Shown: one piece after another, positions 1 through 7,671 of the stretch
Numbering within the stretch: position 1 is the first letter of the stretch
Layout: each line of letters starts with the position of its first letter
Source: JBCBGF01 sp039193455
GTDB lineage: Bacteria; Pseudomonadota; Alphaproteobacteria; Rhodobacterales; Rhodobacteraceae
Assembly (NCBI GenBank): GCA_039193455.1
Contig: JBCCWO010000001.1
Span: 372,001-436,000, forward strand
Direction of reading: 5' to 3'
DNA: 64,000 nt
Translations under genes and position numbers: made by a program
Notes under the pieces: generated by a model
Told to the model about the DNA's origin: nothing
The model's input: the letters and a program-made list of their open reading frames with translations, nothing else
Databases searched by the model: none

Positions 1-228
1 GGCAATGCGCCGACCGCCCTCTTCCACCTGCTCAACATGCTGGAAGACCCCGCCTGCCCCCGCCCTGCTGCGATCATCGGCTGTCCGGTGGGCTTTGTTG
101 GCGCTGTTGAGAGCAAGGATGCGCTTTGGGCCGAGCAACCGGTGCCCTGCTGCATCGTCCAAGGACGCCTGGGCGGTAGCGCGATTACCGTGGCCGCCAT
201 CAACGCGCTGGCGAGCCGCGCGGAATGA
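1..228 (+). CDS. cobH: CobH, precorrin-8X methylmutase (C-terminal part)
   Basis: The window opens inside this gene; the last 75 codons are present in frame from base 1. CobH moves a methyl group from C11 to C12 of precorrin-8X to give hydrogenobyrinic acid in aerobic B12 synthesis. The visible tail has the family signature GCPVGFVGAVESKDAL followed by a GRLGGSAITVAAINAL segment, typical of the CobH/CbiC C-terminus. The catalytic histidine of the family lies in the missing N-terminal part. The stop codon overlaps the cobI start as ATGA, so the two are probably translationally coupled. Identification rests on this tail and on the cob genes that follow. Confidence 0.9.
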   Translation, partial: GNAPTALFHLLNMLEDPACPRPAAIIGCPVGFVGAVESKDALWAEQPVPCCIVQGRLGGSAITVAAINALASRAE

Positions 229-956
229 ACGGGACAGGGACGATCTATGGCGTTGGCCTAGGCCCCGGTGCGGCCGATCTGATGAGTGTTCGGGCCGATC
301 GGCTGGTGCGGGGCGCGCAGAACGTTGCGTTCTTCCGGAAAGCGGGCCGATCCGGGCAGGCGCGCCGGATCGTCGATGGGTTGCTCTGTCAAAATGCGCA
401 AGAGATTGCGATGGAGTACCCGGTCACGACCGAGATCCCCGTCTCTGATCCGCGCTACAACGCGTGCCTGTCGGAGTTCTACACCGACTGCACTGCCAGG
501 CTGCGTCACCTGACCGACGCTGGTCAGGACGTGATTGTACTCTGCGAGGGCGATCCGTTTTTTTACGGCTCTTTCATGCATCTCTACACCCGCCTGAAAG
601 ACGACGTTCCTATCGAGGTCGTTCCCGGCATCACGGGCATGTCTGCCGCCTGGACGGCGACCGGTCAGCCTATCACCTGGGGTGACGATGTTCTGACCGT
701 TCTGATGGGCACGTTGGACGAAGCAACACTTGCGGCGCAGATGGCCACGGCGGACGCCTTTGTGGTGATGAAGCTGGGCCGCACGTTGGACAAGGTTCGC
801 AACGCTCTGCGAACCTCTGGACGATACGAGTCCGCCTGGCTCATCGAATACGCCGCCATGCCGGACCAGACCGTGCAAAGACTGTGCGAAACCGAGTGGC
901 GCCCTGCCCCCTACTTCTCGATCATCGTCGTGCATGGGAACGGGCGTCGGCCATGA
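225..956 (+). CDS. cobI: CobI, precorrin-2 C20-methyltransferase
   Basis: SAM-dependent methyltransferase that converts precorrin-2 to precorrin-3A. The 243-residue protein has the usual tetrapyrrole methylase landmarks: GVGLGPG near the N-terminus (residues 9-15), EGDPFFYG at 108-115 and VVPGITGMSAAW at 132-143. The length is normal for the family. Its ATG lies in the ATGA shared with the cobH stop and its TGA overlaps the ATG of cobJ, so it is a middle cistron of a tightly packed operon. The DPFFYG form separates it from CobM (HSGD-type) and CobJ (SSGDPGVFAM-type). Confidence 0.93.
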   Translation: MNGTGTIYGVGLGPGAADLMSVRADRLVRGAQNVAFFRKAGRSGQARRIVDGLLCQNAQEIAMEYPVTTEIPVSDPRYNACLSEFYTDCTARLRHLTDAGQDVIVLCEGDPFFYGSFMHLYTRLKDDVPIEVVPGITGMSAAWTATGQPITWGDDVLTVLMGTLDEATLAAQMATADAFVVMKLGRTLDKVRNALRTSGRYESAWLIEYAAMPDQTVQRLCETEWRPAPYFSIIVVHGNGRRP

Positions 957-1705
957 CCGGGCGCCTTGTCATTGCGGGGCTTGGCCCGGGGGATACCGGA
1001 CTTGTGACGCCGGACGTAACGGACGCTCTGGCAACCGCAACGGATGTGCTGGGCTACGCCCCTTACGTGGCCCGCGTGCCGGATCGCGCGGGCCTGCGCA
1101 AACACCCTTCGGACAATCGCGTTGAACTGGACCGTGCGCGCCATGCCCTGTCGCTGGCCACCGACGGGGCGCAGCCGGTTATGGTGTCCTCCGGGGATCC
1201 GGGGGTTTTTGCGATGGCGGCGGCAGTTTTCGAGGCAATAGACTGCGATGGCGACAGATGGCGGGACGTGCAGGTCGACGTTCTGCCGGGCATCACGGCC
1301 ATGCTCGCCGCCGCCGCGCGGGCGGGCGCGCCGCTTGGCCATGACTTCTGCGCCATCAACCTGAGCGACAACCTCAAACCCTGGTCGCTGATCGAACGGC
1401 GCCTGCGTCTTGCCGTCGAAGCCGACTTTGCGATGGCCTTCTATAATCCGCGCTCAAAATCGCGCCCGGAACAGTTCGGGCAGGCGCTTGACGTCCTACG
1501 CGCGCACTGTGCAGATGCGCGCCCGGTGATCTTTGCGCGCGCTGTGTCGACCCCGGATGAAACGATCCGAACGGTGCCTTTACCGGACGCGACGCCCGAG
1601 ATGGCGGATATGCGGACGGTGGTGATTGTCGGGTCCTCCCAAACGCGGGTGATCGCACGGACCGGCGCGCCGTACGTCTACACGCCCAGATCGGTGCCGG
1701 TATGA
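953..1705 (+). CDS. cobJ: CobJ, precorrin-3B C17-methyltransferase
   Basis: Carries out SAM-dependent C17 methylation and ring contraction of precorrin-3B to precorrin-4. The 250-residue product has GLGPGD at 9-14, SSGDPGVFAM at 79-88 and LPGITAMLAAAARAGAPLGH at 111-130; the last two are CobJ/CbiH hallmarks. I chose the ATG at 953 because it overlaps the cobI stop (ATGA) and puts the beta-strand plus GxGPG motif directly at the N-terminus. A longer reading from 884 would only add residues encoded inside cobI. Its 3' end overlaps the antisense cobK 3' end by 28 bases. Confidence 0.93.
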   Translation: MTGRLVIAGLGPGDTGLVTPDVTDALATATDVLGYAPYVARVPDRAGLRKHPSDNRVELDRARHALSLATDGAQPVMVSSGDPGVFAMAAAVFEAIDCDGDRWRDVQVDVLPGITAMLAAAARAGAPLGHDFCAINLSDNLKPWSLIERRLRLAVEADFAMAFYNPRSKSRPEQFGQALDVLRAHCADARPVIFARAVSTPDETIRTVPLPDATPEMADMRTVVIVGSSQTRVIARTGAPYVYTPRSVPV

Positions 1706-2433
1706 GCGAGCCAGTCGAACACGGCCTCGACCGAGAATACTTCGTCTCGAACGGGCAGCGTAGGTCGCGCGATCATCAGAACCGGAAGCCCGTGGCGCCG
1801 GGCCGCGGCGATCTTGGCGTAGGCGGCCTGACCGCCCGAGTTTTTGGACACCACCAAGGTGACACCGTGCGCCACGATCAATGCGCTATCGCCGGTTTCG
1901 GTGAACGGCCCGCGCGAGACGATCACGTGGTGATCGGGATAGGGTGGCGGCACCGCAGGGGGATCGACCAGCCGCAGGATGTAGCGGTGCTGCGGGTTCG
2001 GCGCAAAGTCGGGCAGCGTTTGGCGACCGACGGCGAGCAGCACCGTCTCCCGCGGGCGATCGAGCGCGGCGACGGCGGCCGCGGTGTCCGGCACCTCGGT
2101 CCAGCTGTCTCCCGCGACCGGCGACCATGGCGCGCGGGTAAAGGCGACAAGCGGCAGATCGATCTCGGCACAAGCCGCGATGGCATTCCGGCTCATCTGC
2201 GCGGCGAACGGATGCGTGGCATCGATGACATGGGTGATGCGCGCGTCCCTGAGGTAGTCCACAAGCCCTGCCACGCCGCCAAAGCCTCCGATCCGCTGCG
2301 GCAAGGGTTGGCGCAAGGGTCGCTCCACCCGCCCCGCAAGCGAAATCGTTCCGTCAACGCCTGCGGCGTGCAGGGCGCGGACGAGTTGCGTGGCTTCAGT
2401 GGTGCCGCCGAGGATCAAAAGGTTGGGCCGCAT
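1678..2433 (-). CDS. cobK: CobK, precorrin-6A reductase
   Basis: NADPH-dependent reductase that converts precorrin-6A to precorrin-6B. The 251-residue protein starts MRPNLLILGGTTEA, a dinucleotide-binding GGT start typical of CobK/CbiJ, and has the conserved DATHPFA segment in the first half and VSKNSGG toward the C-terminus. I rejected the 66-residue upstream extension because it runs inside cobL and the family begins at this methionine. It is the only gene of the cluster on the minus strand: its 3' end overlaps cobJ by 28 bases and its ATG shares the palindrome CATG with the cobL start. Its promoter must therefore lie within cobL. Confidence 0.92.
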   Translation of the reverse strand: MRPNLLILGGTTEATQLVRALHAAGVDGTISLAGRVERPLRQPLPQRIGGFGGVAGLVDYLRDARITHVIDATHPFAAQMSRNAIAACAEIDLPLVAFTRAPWSPVAGDSWTEVPDTAAAVAALDRPRETVLLAVGRQTLPDFAPNPQHRYILRLVDPPAVPPPYPDHHVIVSRGPFTETGDSALIVAHGVTLVVSKNSGGQAAYAKIAAARRHGLPVLMIARPTLPVRDEVFSVEAVFDWLAHTGTDLGV

Positions 2434-3631
2434 GTCTGAGGATCCGTGGCTGACCGTTGTGGGTTTGGGCGAGGATGGACCAGAGGGCCTGACAGCTGCA
2501 AGCCGTGCCGCGCTGGAGGCCGCCGAGATCGTCTTCGGACCGCCCCGCCATTTGCAACTGATACCGGAGATAAAGGCCGAAACACGCGAATGGCCGGTCC
2601 CGTTTCGGGACGGGTTGCCGATGTTGGACAAGCTGGTTGGGCGGCGGGTTGTGGTGCTCGCGTCCGGGGATCCGTTTTGGTACGGAGCGGGGGCTGTGCT
2701 GGCCCGCCGCTATGGTGCAACGGCGCTGAAGACCCTTCCTGCGCCCTCGACTTTCTCTCTCGTTGCCGCACGTATGGGGTGGCCGCTTGAGGACACGCTG
2801 TGCCTTGGCTTGCATGCCGCACCCCTGGCACGCCTGAGACCCCATTTGGCGGCAGGTCAAAAGGCCATCGTCCTTTTGCGCGACGGTGACGCTGTGGCCG
2901 AACTTGCGGGCTATCTGGAGGACCTCGGCTTTGGCGCGACCGAGTTGACGGTGCTAGAGGCGGTCGGGGGCCCGCGCGAGCGGCGCACCGTTGCCAGTGC
3001 GAGTGATCTTCCGCCAAACAGCTTCCGCCATCCCGTCGCCGTCGCGCTGGAGATCGCCGGGAACGGGCCGGCCCTGCCGCGCACGCCGGGTTTGCCTGAC
3101 GAGACCTTCGATCACGACGGGCAACTGACCAAACGACACGTTCGCGCGCTGACCTTGTCCGCCTTGGCACCGCGTCCGGGGGAACATCTGTGGGATATCG
3201 GCGGCGGTGCCGGATCCGTTTCGATCGAGTGGTGTCTGGCGCATCCATCGACATCCGCTACCGCCATCGAGCGTGTGGATGCGCGCGCAGACCGCGTGGC
3301 GGCAAATGCGACCGCGCTGGGCGTGGACCGCGTGACCGTTGTTCGCGGGGCCGTGCCAGCCGCGCTGACCGATCTGCTGCCGCCGAATGCGGTTTTTGTT
3401 GGAGGTGGGCTGGATACGGCGTTGATCGACCACCTGGCGGCCACGGTGCCGAGTGGCACGCGCCTTGTTGCCAACGCGGTTACGCTGGAGAGTGAGGCGG
3501 TCTTGGCGGCGGCGCATGGCAAGCTCGGCGGCAGTCTGACCCGCATTGCTTTGTCGACGGCTGAACCGCTCGGGCAAAAACATGGATGGAAGGCGGCCTA
3601 TCCGGTTGTCCAGTGGAGTACGGTTCTATGA
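2432..3631 (+). CDS. cobL: CobL, precorrin-6Y C5,15-methyltransferase (decarboxylating)
   Basis: Bifunctional enzyme that methylates C5 and C15 and decarboxylates the C12 acetate of precorrin-6B to give precorrin-8X. The 399-residue length fits a CbiE-CbiT fusion. The N-terminal half is a tetrapyrrole methylase (VGLGEDGPEGL near residue 9, LASGDPFWYG near 75-85). The C-terminal half is a Rossmann SAM methyltransferase with LWDIGGGAGSVSIEW around residue 252. I used the ATG at 2432, which lies in the CATG shared with divergent cobK; the upstream in-frame extension is inside cobK. The stop overlaps the cobE ATG. Confidence 0.93.
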   Translation: MSEDPWLTVVGLGEDGPEGLTAASRAALEAAEIVFGPPRHLQLIPEIKAETREWPVPFRDGLPMLDKLVGRRVVVLASGDPFWYGAGAVLARRYGATALKTLPAPSTFSLVAARMGWPLEDTLCLGLHAAPLARLRPHLAAGQKAIVLLRDGDAVAELAGYLEDLGFGATELTVLEAVGGPRERRTVASASDLPPNSFRHPVAVALEIAGNGPALPRTPGLPDETFDHDGQLTKRHVRALTLSALAPRPGEHLWDIGGGAGSVSIEWCLAHPSTSATAIERVDARADRVAANATALGVDRVTVVRGAVPAALTDLLPPNAVFVGGGLDTALIDHLAATVPSGTRLVANAVTLESEAVLAAAHGKLGGSLTRIALSTAEPLGQKHGWKAAYPVVQWSTVL

Positions 3632-3990
3632 TCGTCGCGGGGTTCGGATTTCGAAGCTCCGCGACTGTGGAGAGTTTCACAGACGCACTCGTGCGTGCGC
3701 AAGGACCCGAGCCCAACCTGTTCGCGACCTTGGACGGCAAAGCCCAAACCGACGCCTTTTCTGCCTTTTGTCTCTCTCAGAACCTGCCCCTGCGCACTGT
3801 GTCGACGGGCGACGCGCAACGGCAGAAAACGCAAACAAGCTCGGAAAGCTCACACGCTGCCTATGGCGTCGGCAGCGTGGCCGAAGCCTGCGCACTCGCC
3901 GCCGCGGGCCCGGGCGCGCGCCTGCTGGGCCCGCGCGTGGTCTCTGGCGACCGTCTGGCCACCTGCGCCCTTGCGGAGACGGCGCGATGA
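3628..3990 (+). CDS. cobE: CobE, cobalamin biosynthesis protein (CbiG C-terminal domain-like)
   Basis: Small protein of 120 residues starting MIVAGFGFRSSATVESF, the N-terminal pattern of the CobE/CbiG C-terminal domain, with a conserved GVGSVAEACALAAAG stretch in the second half. CobE occurs in aerobic B12 clusters, where its exact biochemical role is poorly defined; the CbiG homologue acts on the lactone ring in the anaerobic route. The ATG at 3628 overlaps the cobL stop and the TGA overlaps the cobM ATG, so translation is likely coupled on both sides. The name is supported by sequence pattern, length and position between cobL and cobM. Confidence 0.82.
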   Translation: MIVAGFGFRSSATVESFTDALVRAQGPEPNLFATLDGKAQTDAFSAFCLSQNLPLRTVSTGDAQRQKTQTSSESSHAAYGVGSVAEACALAAAGPGARLLGPRVVSGDRLATCALAETAR

Positions 3991-4781
3991 CTGTGCATTT
4001 TATCGGCGCCGGACCGGGCGCACCCGACCTCTTGACCTTGCGCGCCCGCGATCTGATCGCGGCCTGCCCTGTGTGCCTTTACGCGGGCTCGTTGGTACCC
4101 AAGGCGGTGCTGGCCCATTGCCCTGCAGATGCGCGGATCGTGAATACCGCCCCGCTTGATCTGGACGCGATCATGGCCGAGATCACCGAAGCTAACGCGG
4201 CGGGACAGGATGTGGCCCGCCTGCATTCCGGTGATCTGTCGATCTGGTCGGCCATGGGGGAACAGTTACGGCGCCTCAGGGCTGCGGACATTCCGGTGAC
4301 CGTCACCCCAGGCGTACCTGCCTTTTCGGCGGCGGCGGCGGCGCTTGGCGCGGAACTGACGCTGCCAGGGATCGCGCAATCCGTGGTGCTGACGCGAACA
4401 CCCGGGCGTGCCTCGTCCATGCCAGAGCGCGAGAACTTGGCCGCCTTCGCGGCAACCGGCGCAACGCTCGCCATTCATCTGTCCATCCAAAACCTGGACC
4501 ACGTTATCGAAGCGCTCACCCCGCACTACGGCCCTGACTGCCCCGTTGCCGTGGTTTACCGGGCCAGTTGGCCGGATCAGCAGATCATCCGTGGCACGTT
4601 GCAGAGTATCGCTGCGCTTATCGGTGCGGATGTGACACGCACCGCGCTGATCCTAGTCGGACCGGCCCTTGCCGCAGAGGGGTTCACCGAGAGCTGCCTC
4701 TACGCGCCGGACTATGACCGGCGCTACCGCCCGCAAAGTGCCGAGAGCCCGTGGTCTGACTGGAGGGACGGCGATGACTAG
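3987..4781 (+). CDS. cobM: CobM, precorrin-4 C11-methyltransferase
   Basis: SAM-dependent methyltransferase that produces precorrin-5. The 264-residue protein begins MTVHFIGAGPGAPDLLTLRA, carries the CobM/CbiF motif LHSGDLSIWSA about 75-85 residues in, and then VTPGVPAFSAAAAALGAELT. I placed the start at 3987 (ATGA with the cobE stop); a longer upstream reading frame overlaps all of cobE and has no family similarity. The 3' end overlaps the start of cobB by 8 bases. Confidence 0.92.
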   Translation: MTVHFIGAGPGAPDLLTLRARDLIAACPVCLYAGSLVPKAVLAHCPADARIVNTAPLDLDAIMAEITEANAAGQDVARLHSGDLSIWSAMGEQLRRLRAADIPVTVTPGVPAFSAAAAALGAELTLPGIAQSVVLTRTPGRASSMPERENLAAFAATGATLAIHLSIQNLDHVIEALTPHYGPDCPVAVVYRASWPDQQIIRGTLQSIAALIGADVTRTALILVGPALAAEGFTESCLYAPDYDRRYRPQSAESPWSDWRDGDD

Positions 4782-6087
4782 CGTTCCGGGCCTGATGATC
4801 TCTGCCCCCGCCTCGGGTACGGGGAAGACCACCGTGATGCTGGGGCTCCTGCGGGCCCTGCGCGATGCCGGGCTGAGCGTGCAACCGTTCAAATCGGGAC
4901 CGGATTACATCGACCCCGCCTTCCACCAAGCCGCAGCCGGTCGTGCGTCATACAACCTCGACACCTGGGCCATGGATGAGGCGCTTTTGGCCGCAATTTC
5001 GGCGCAGATGGCGGGGGCCGACATCGCGGTCGCCGAAGGCTCGATGGGCCTGTACGATGGGGTCGCCACGCGCGGGCGCGCCGGGTTTGGGGCCAGCGCA
5101 GAAACCGCCCTGCACGTGGGCTGGCCGGTGGTTCTGGTTGTCGACGTGGGCGGGCAGGCACAGTCGGCGGCCGCAACAGCGCTGGGCTTTCAGAAATACA
5201 TGCCGGACCTGCCGTTTGCGGGCGTGATCCTGAACCGCGTGGCCAGTCCACGGCACGAACGGTTGACGCGCCTGGGGATGGAACGCGCGGGTCTCACCGT
5301 GCTGGGCGCCCTGCCCCGTCGCGGTGATCTGACGCTGCCAGAGCGGCACCTCGGCCTGATCCAAGCGGTCGAACATCCGGATCTGGAGACCGCCATCGCG
5401 GGCTATGCCGCGTTTCTGAAGGAGCATGTGGATCTGGATACCCTGCGAACGGCGGCACGCGGTGGGGGCGCAACCGTTGAGGGGGACTTGCCCCGCCCAC
5501 CGGCACAGCGCATCGCCCTGGCCCGCGACGCGGCGTTTTCGTTCACGTACCCGCATCTCCTCTCCGGCTGGCGCGCCGCCGGGGCCGAGATCCTGCCCTT
5601 CTCACCGCTTGCCGATGAGCCCCCCGATCCAAGCGCCGATCTGGTCTGGTTGCCCGGCGGATACCCAGAGCTGCATGCAGGTCGGCTTGCCGCGGCGGAG
5701 GTCTTCCAAAAGGGCCTCAAGGCCCATGCCGAAACCAAGCCTGTCCATGGAGAATGCGGGGGGTACATGGCCCTCGGCGCGGCGCTGATCGACAAGGACG
5801 GGGTCCGGCACCAGATGGCCGGGCTTCTGGGATTGGTCACCAGCTATGAGAAGCGCAAGTTCCACCTGGGCTACCGGCGTGCGGTGCTAAGCGCCAAGAT
5901 GCCCGGCTTCCAAGTCGGGGCGGCGCTGCGCGGTCATGAGTTCCACTATTCCACGATCCTCGACCAGCCGGACGCCCCGCTGGCCGAGGTGTTTGATGCC
6001 GATGGCACCGCCGTGCCCGAAACCGGATCGCGCCGGGGGCATGTGACCGGCACGTTCTTTCACCTGATTGCCGGGGAAGACGGATGA
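4774..6087 (+). CDS. cobB: CobB, hydrogenobyrinic acid a,c-diamide synthase (glutamine-hydrolysing)
   Basis: ATP- and glutamine-dependent amidation of the a and c side chains of hydrogenobyrinic acid, just before cobalt insertion. The 437-residue protein has an N-terminal dethiobiotin-synthetase-like ATPase domain with P-loop SGTGKTT (about residues 14-20) followed by FKSGPDYIDPAFH. The C-terminal type-I glutamine amidotransferase domain has LPGGYPELH near residue 293 and the nucleophile cysteine in VHGECGGYM near 329. The ATG at 4774 lies 8 bases inside cobM. The partner chelatase genes cobN, cobS and cobT are not in the window. Confidence 0.93.
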   Translation: MTSVPGLMISAPASGTGKTTVMLGLLRALRDAGLSVQPFKSGPDYIDPAFHQAAAGRASYNLDTWAMDEALLAAISAQMAGADIAVAEGSMGLYDGVATRGRAGFGASAETALHVGWPVVLVVDVGGQAQSAAATALGFQKYMPDLPFAGVILNRVASPRHERLTRLGMERAGLTVLGALPRRGDLTLPERHLGLIQAVEHPDLETAIAGYAAFLKEHVDLDTLRTAARGGGATVEGDLPRPPAQRIALARDAAFSFTYPHLLSGWRAAGAEILPFSPLADEPPDPSADLVWLPGGYPELHAGRLAAAEVFQKGLKAHAETKPVHGECGGYMALGAALIDKDGVRHQMAGLLGLVTSYEKRKFHLGYRRAVLSAKMPGFQVGAALRGHEFHYSTILDQPDAPLAEVFDADGTAVPETGSRRGHVTGTFFHLIAGEDG

Positions 6088-6812
6088 GTGGCTTTGTCAG
6101 CTTTGTCAGTTCGGGCCCCGGTGACCCAGAGCTTTTGACGTTGAAGGCCGTGGATCGGTTGCAGCGCGCCGATGCCGTGCTTTTTGATGACCTGTCCTCG
6201 GGCCCGATCCTGTCGCACGCTCGGGACGGGGCGGATCTGGTCGGTGTCGGCAAGCGCGCAGGTCGGCCCTCGCCCCGCCAGACGCATGTGAGCCGCCTGC
6301 TGGTGGAATACGCGGAAACCGGTCAACGTATCGTGCGCCTGAAATCCGGCGATGGCGGTCTGTTCGGGCGCCTGGAAGAAGAGCTTGTGGCCCTACGCGC
6401 GGCGGGTGTCCCCTTTGAGATCGTACCGGGCGTGCCGTCGGCCTGCGCGGCCGCCGCAGCTGCGGGTATCCCGCTGACACGGCGCCTGACCGCGCGACGG
6501 GTTCAGTTCGTCACGGGTCACGATGCCTCTGGCGCTTTGCCCGAAGACATCGATCTGGACGCGCTTGCCGATCCGGCGGCAACGACGGTCGTCTTCATGG
6601 GAAAGCGCACCTTCCCGGCACTTGCCGCCGCCCTGATCGAGCGGGGCCTTCCTGGCGAAACGCCTGCGCTGCTGGCCGAAGCTGTCGCAACGCCCAATCA
6701 GTCGCTGAAGCGCAGCACGGTCGCAGAACTCGCCACCCATTTGTCCGGGCAGATCGGAAGCCATCCCGCCTTGATCCTGTACGGACCGCTCGCCGAAGGG
6801 GACCCGGCGTGA
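6084..6812 (+). CDS. cobA: CobA, uroporphyrinogen-III C-methyltransferase (SUMT)
   Basis: Transfers two methyl groups from SAM to uroporphyrinogen III to form precorrin-2, the branch point to B12 and siroheme. The 242-residue stand-alone enzyme shows SSGPGDPELLTLKAVDRL at the N-terminus, VGKRAGRPSPRQ, RLKSGDGGLFGRLEEE and VPGVPSACAAAAAAGIPLT, all SUMT landmarks. There is no CysG-like N-terminal oxidase/chelatase domain. The usual GDP in the RLKGGDP motif reads SGDGG here, a mild deviation. ATGA overlap with cobB upstream and GTGA with cobF downstream. Confidence 0.9.
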   Translation: MSGFVSFVSSGPGDPELLTLKAVDRLQRADAVLFDDLSSGPILSHARDGADLVGVGKRAGRPSPRQTHVSRLLVEYAETGQRIVRLKSGDGGLFGRLEEELVALRAAGVPFEIVPGVPSACAAAAAAGIPLTRRLTARRVQFVTGHDASGALPEDIDLDALADPAATTVVFMGKRTFPALAAALIERGLPGETPALLAEAVATPNQSLKRSTVAELATHLSGQIGSHPALILYGPLAEGDPA

Positions 6813-7543
6813 GCCAGATCTGTCTGATCGGGATCGGCACCGGCAACCCAGACCACGTGACGCGCGAGGCTGAAGCCGCGCTCCGCGACGCGGCGCTGAT
6901 CCTTGTGCCGCGCAAGGGCCCGGACAAGGCCGACCTCGCCGATCTGCGCCATGCGATCATCAAGCGCGCCGGTGCCACCGCACCTGTCGCCGAGTTCGAC
7001 TATCCCGAGCGCGATAGTGCCGTGCCCTATGTCGAGCGCGTGACGCAGTGGCATGACGAGATCGCGCGGCGCTGGCAGTCGCTGATCGACGTGGCCCCGG
7101 ACGGGCCTGTCGCGTTGCTCGTGTGGGGCGATCCCTCACTATATGACAGCACTTTGCGGATTGCCGAGCGGCTACATCCGCAGCGCTCACTGCGCGTGGT
7201 GCCGGGGATAACTTCGCTTCAGGCACTGACCGCGGCCCATGCGATCCCGCTCAATGCGCTTGCGGGGGCACTCACGGTCACCACCGGACGGCGGTTGCGC
7301 GATCACGGCTGGCCGCCGGAGGCCGAAACCGTGGCTGTGATGCTGGACGGTGACTGTAGCTTTCAGACCCTTGCGCCCGAAGGGATTCAGATTTGGTGGG
7401 GGGCATTTCTGAGCATGCCCGAACAGGTCCTCATCTCCGGCCTTTTGTCAGATGTCGCGGCTGAGATCGTCGCGTCGCGGGCGGCGGCGCGGGAACGGCA
7501 TGGGTGGATTATGGACACCTACCTGATGCGCAAGACAACCTAG
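6809..7543 (+). CDS. cobF: CobF, precorrin-6A synthase (deacetylating)
   Basis: Methylates C1 of precorrin-5 with loss of acetate, a step specific to the aerobic pathway, so this gene indicates the oxygen-dependent route. The 244-residue protein begins (GTG) SQICLIGIGTGNPDHVT and has ILVPRKGPDKADLADLR, WGDPSLYDSTLRI and VPGITSLQALTAAHAIPLN, as in CobF. The GTG at 6809 overlaps the cobA stop (GTGA). It is the last gene of the cob run; 128 bases follow before the next gene, with no clear terminator hairpin seen. Confidence 0.92.
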   Translation: MSQICLIGIGTGNPDHVTREAEAALRDAALILVPRKGPDKADLADLRHAIIKRAGATAPVAEFDYPERDSAVPYVERVTQWHDEIARRWQSLIDVAPDGPVALLVWGDPSLYDSTLRIAERLHPQRSLRVVPGITSLQALTAAHAIPLNALAGALTVTTGRRLRDHGWPPEAETVAVMLDGDCSFQTLAPEGIQIWWGAFLSMPEQVLISGLLSDVAAEIVASRAAARERHGWIMDTYLMRKTT

Positions 7544-7671
7544 GCATCAGCAAACCTGAAACAGTTCCGCCGGGTCGGGCTTCGCTCTGGCACAGACCGT
7601 CCCTTATCGCCTAAGCTTGCGCGGCGTGCGCTGTCGGGCGCGTAACCAACGATGTTCTGGAGTGATTTTCG

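Noticed and set aside
3546..3986. A long N-terminal extension of CobM
   Set aside because: It would overlap the whole of cobE; CobM starts with its conserved beta-strand and GxGPG motif at 3987 in an ATGA overlap.
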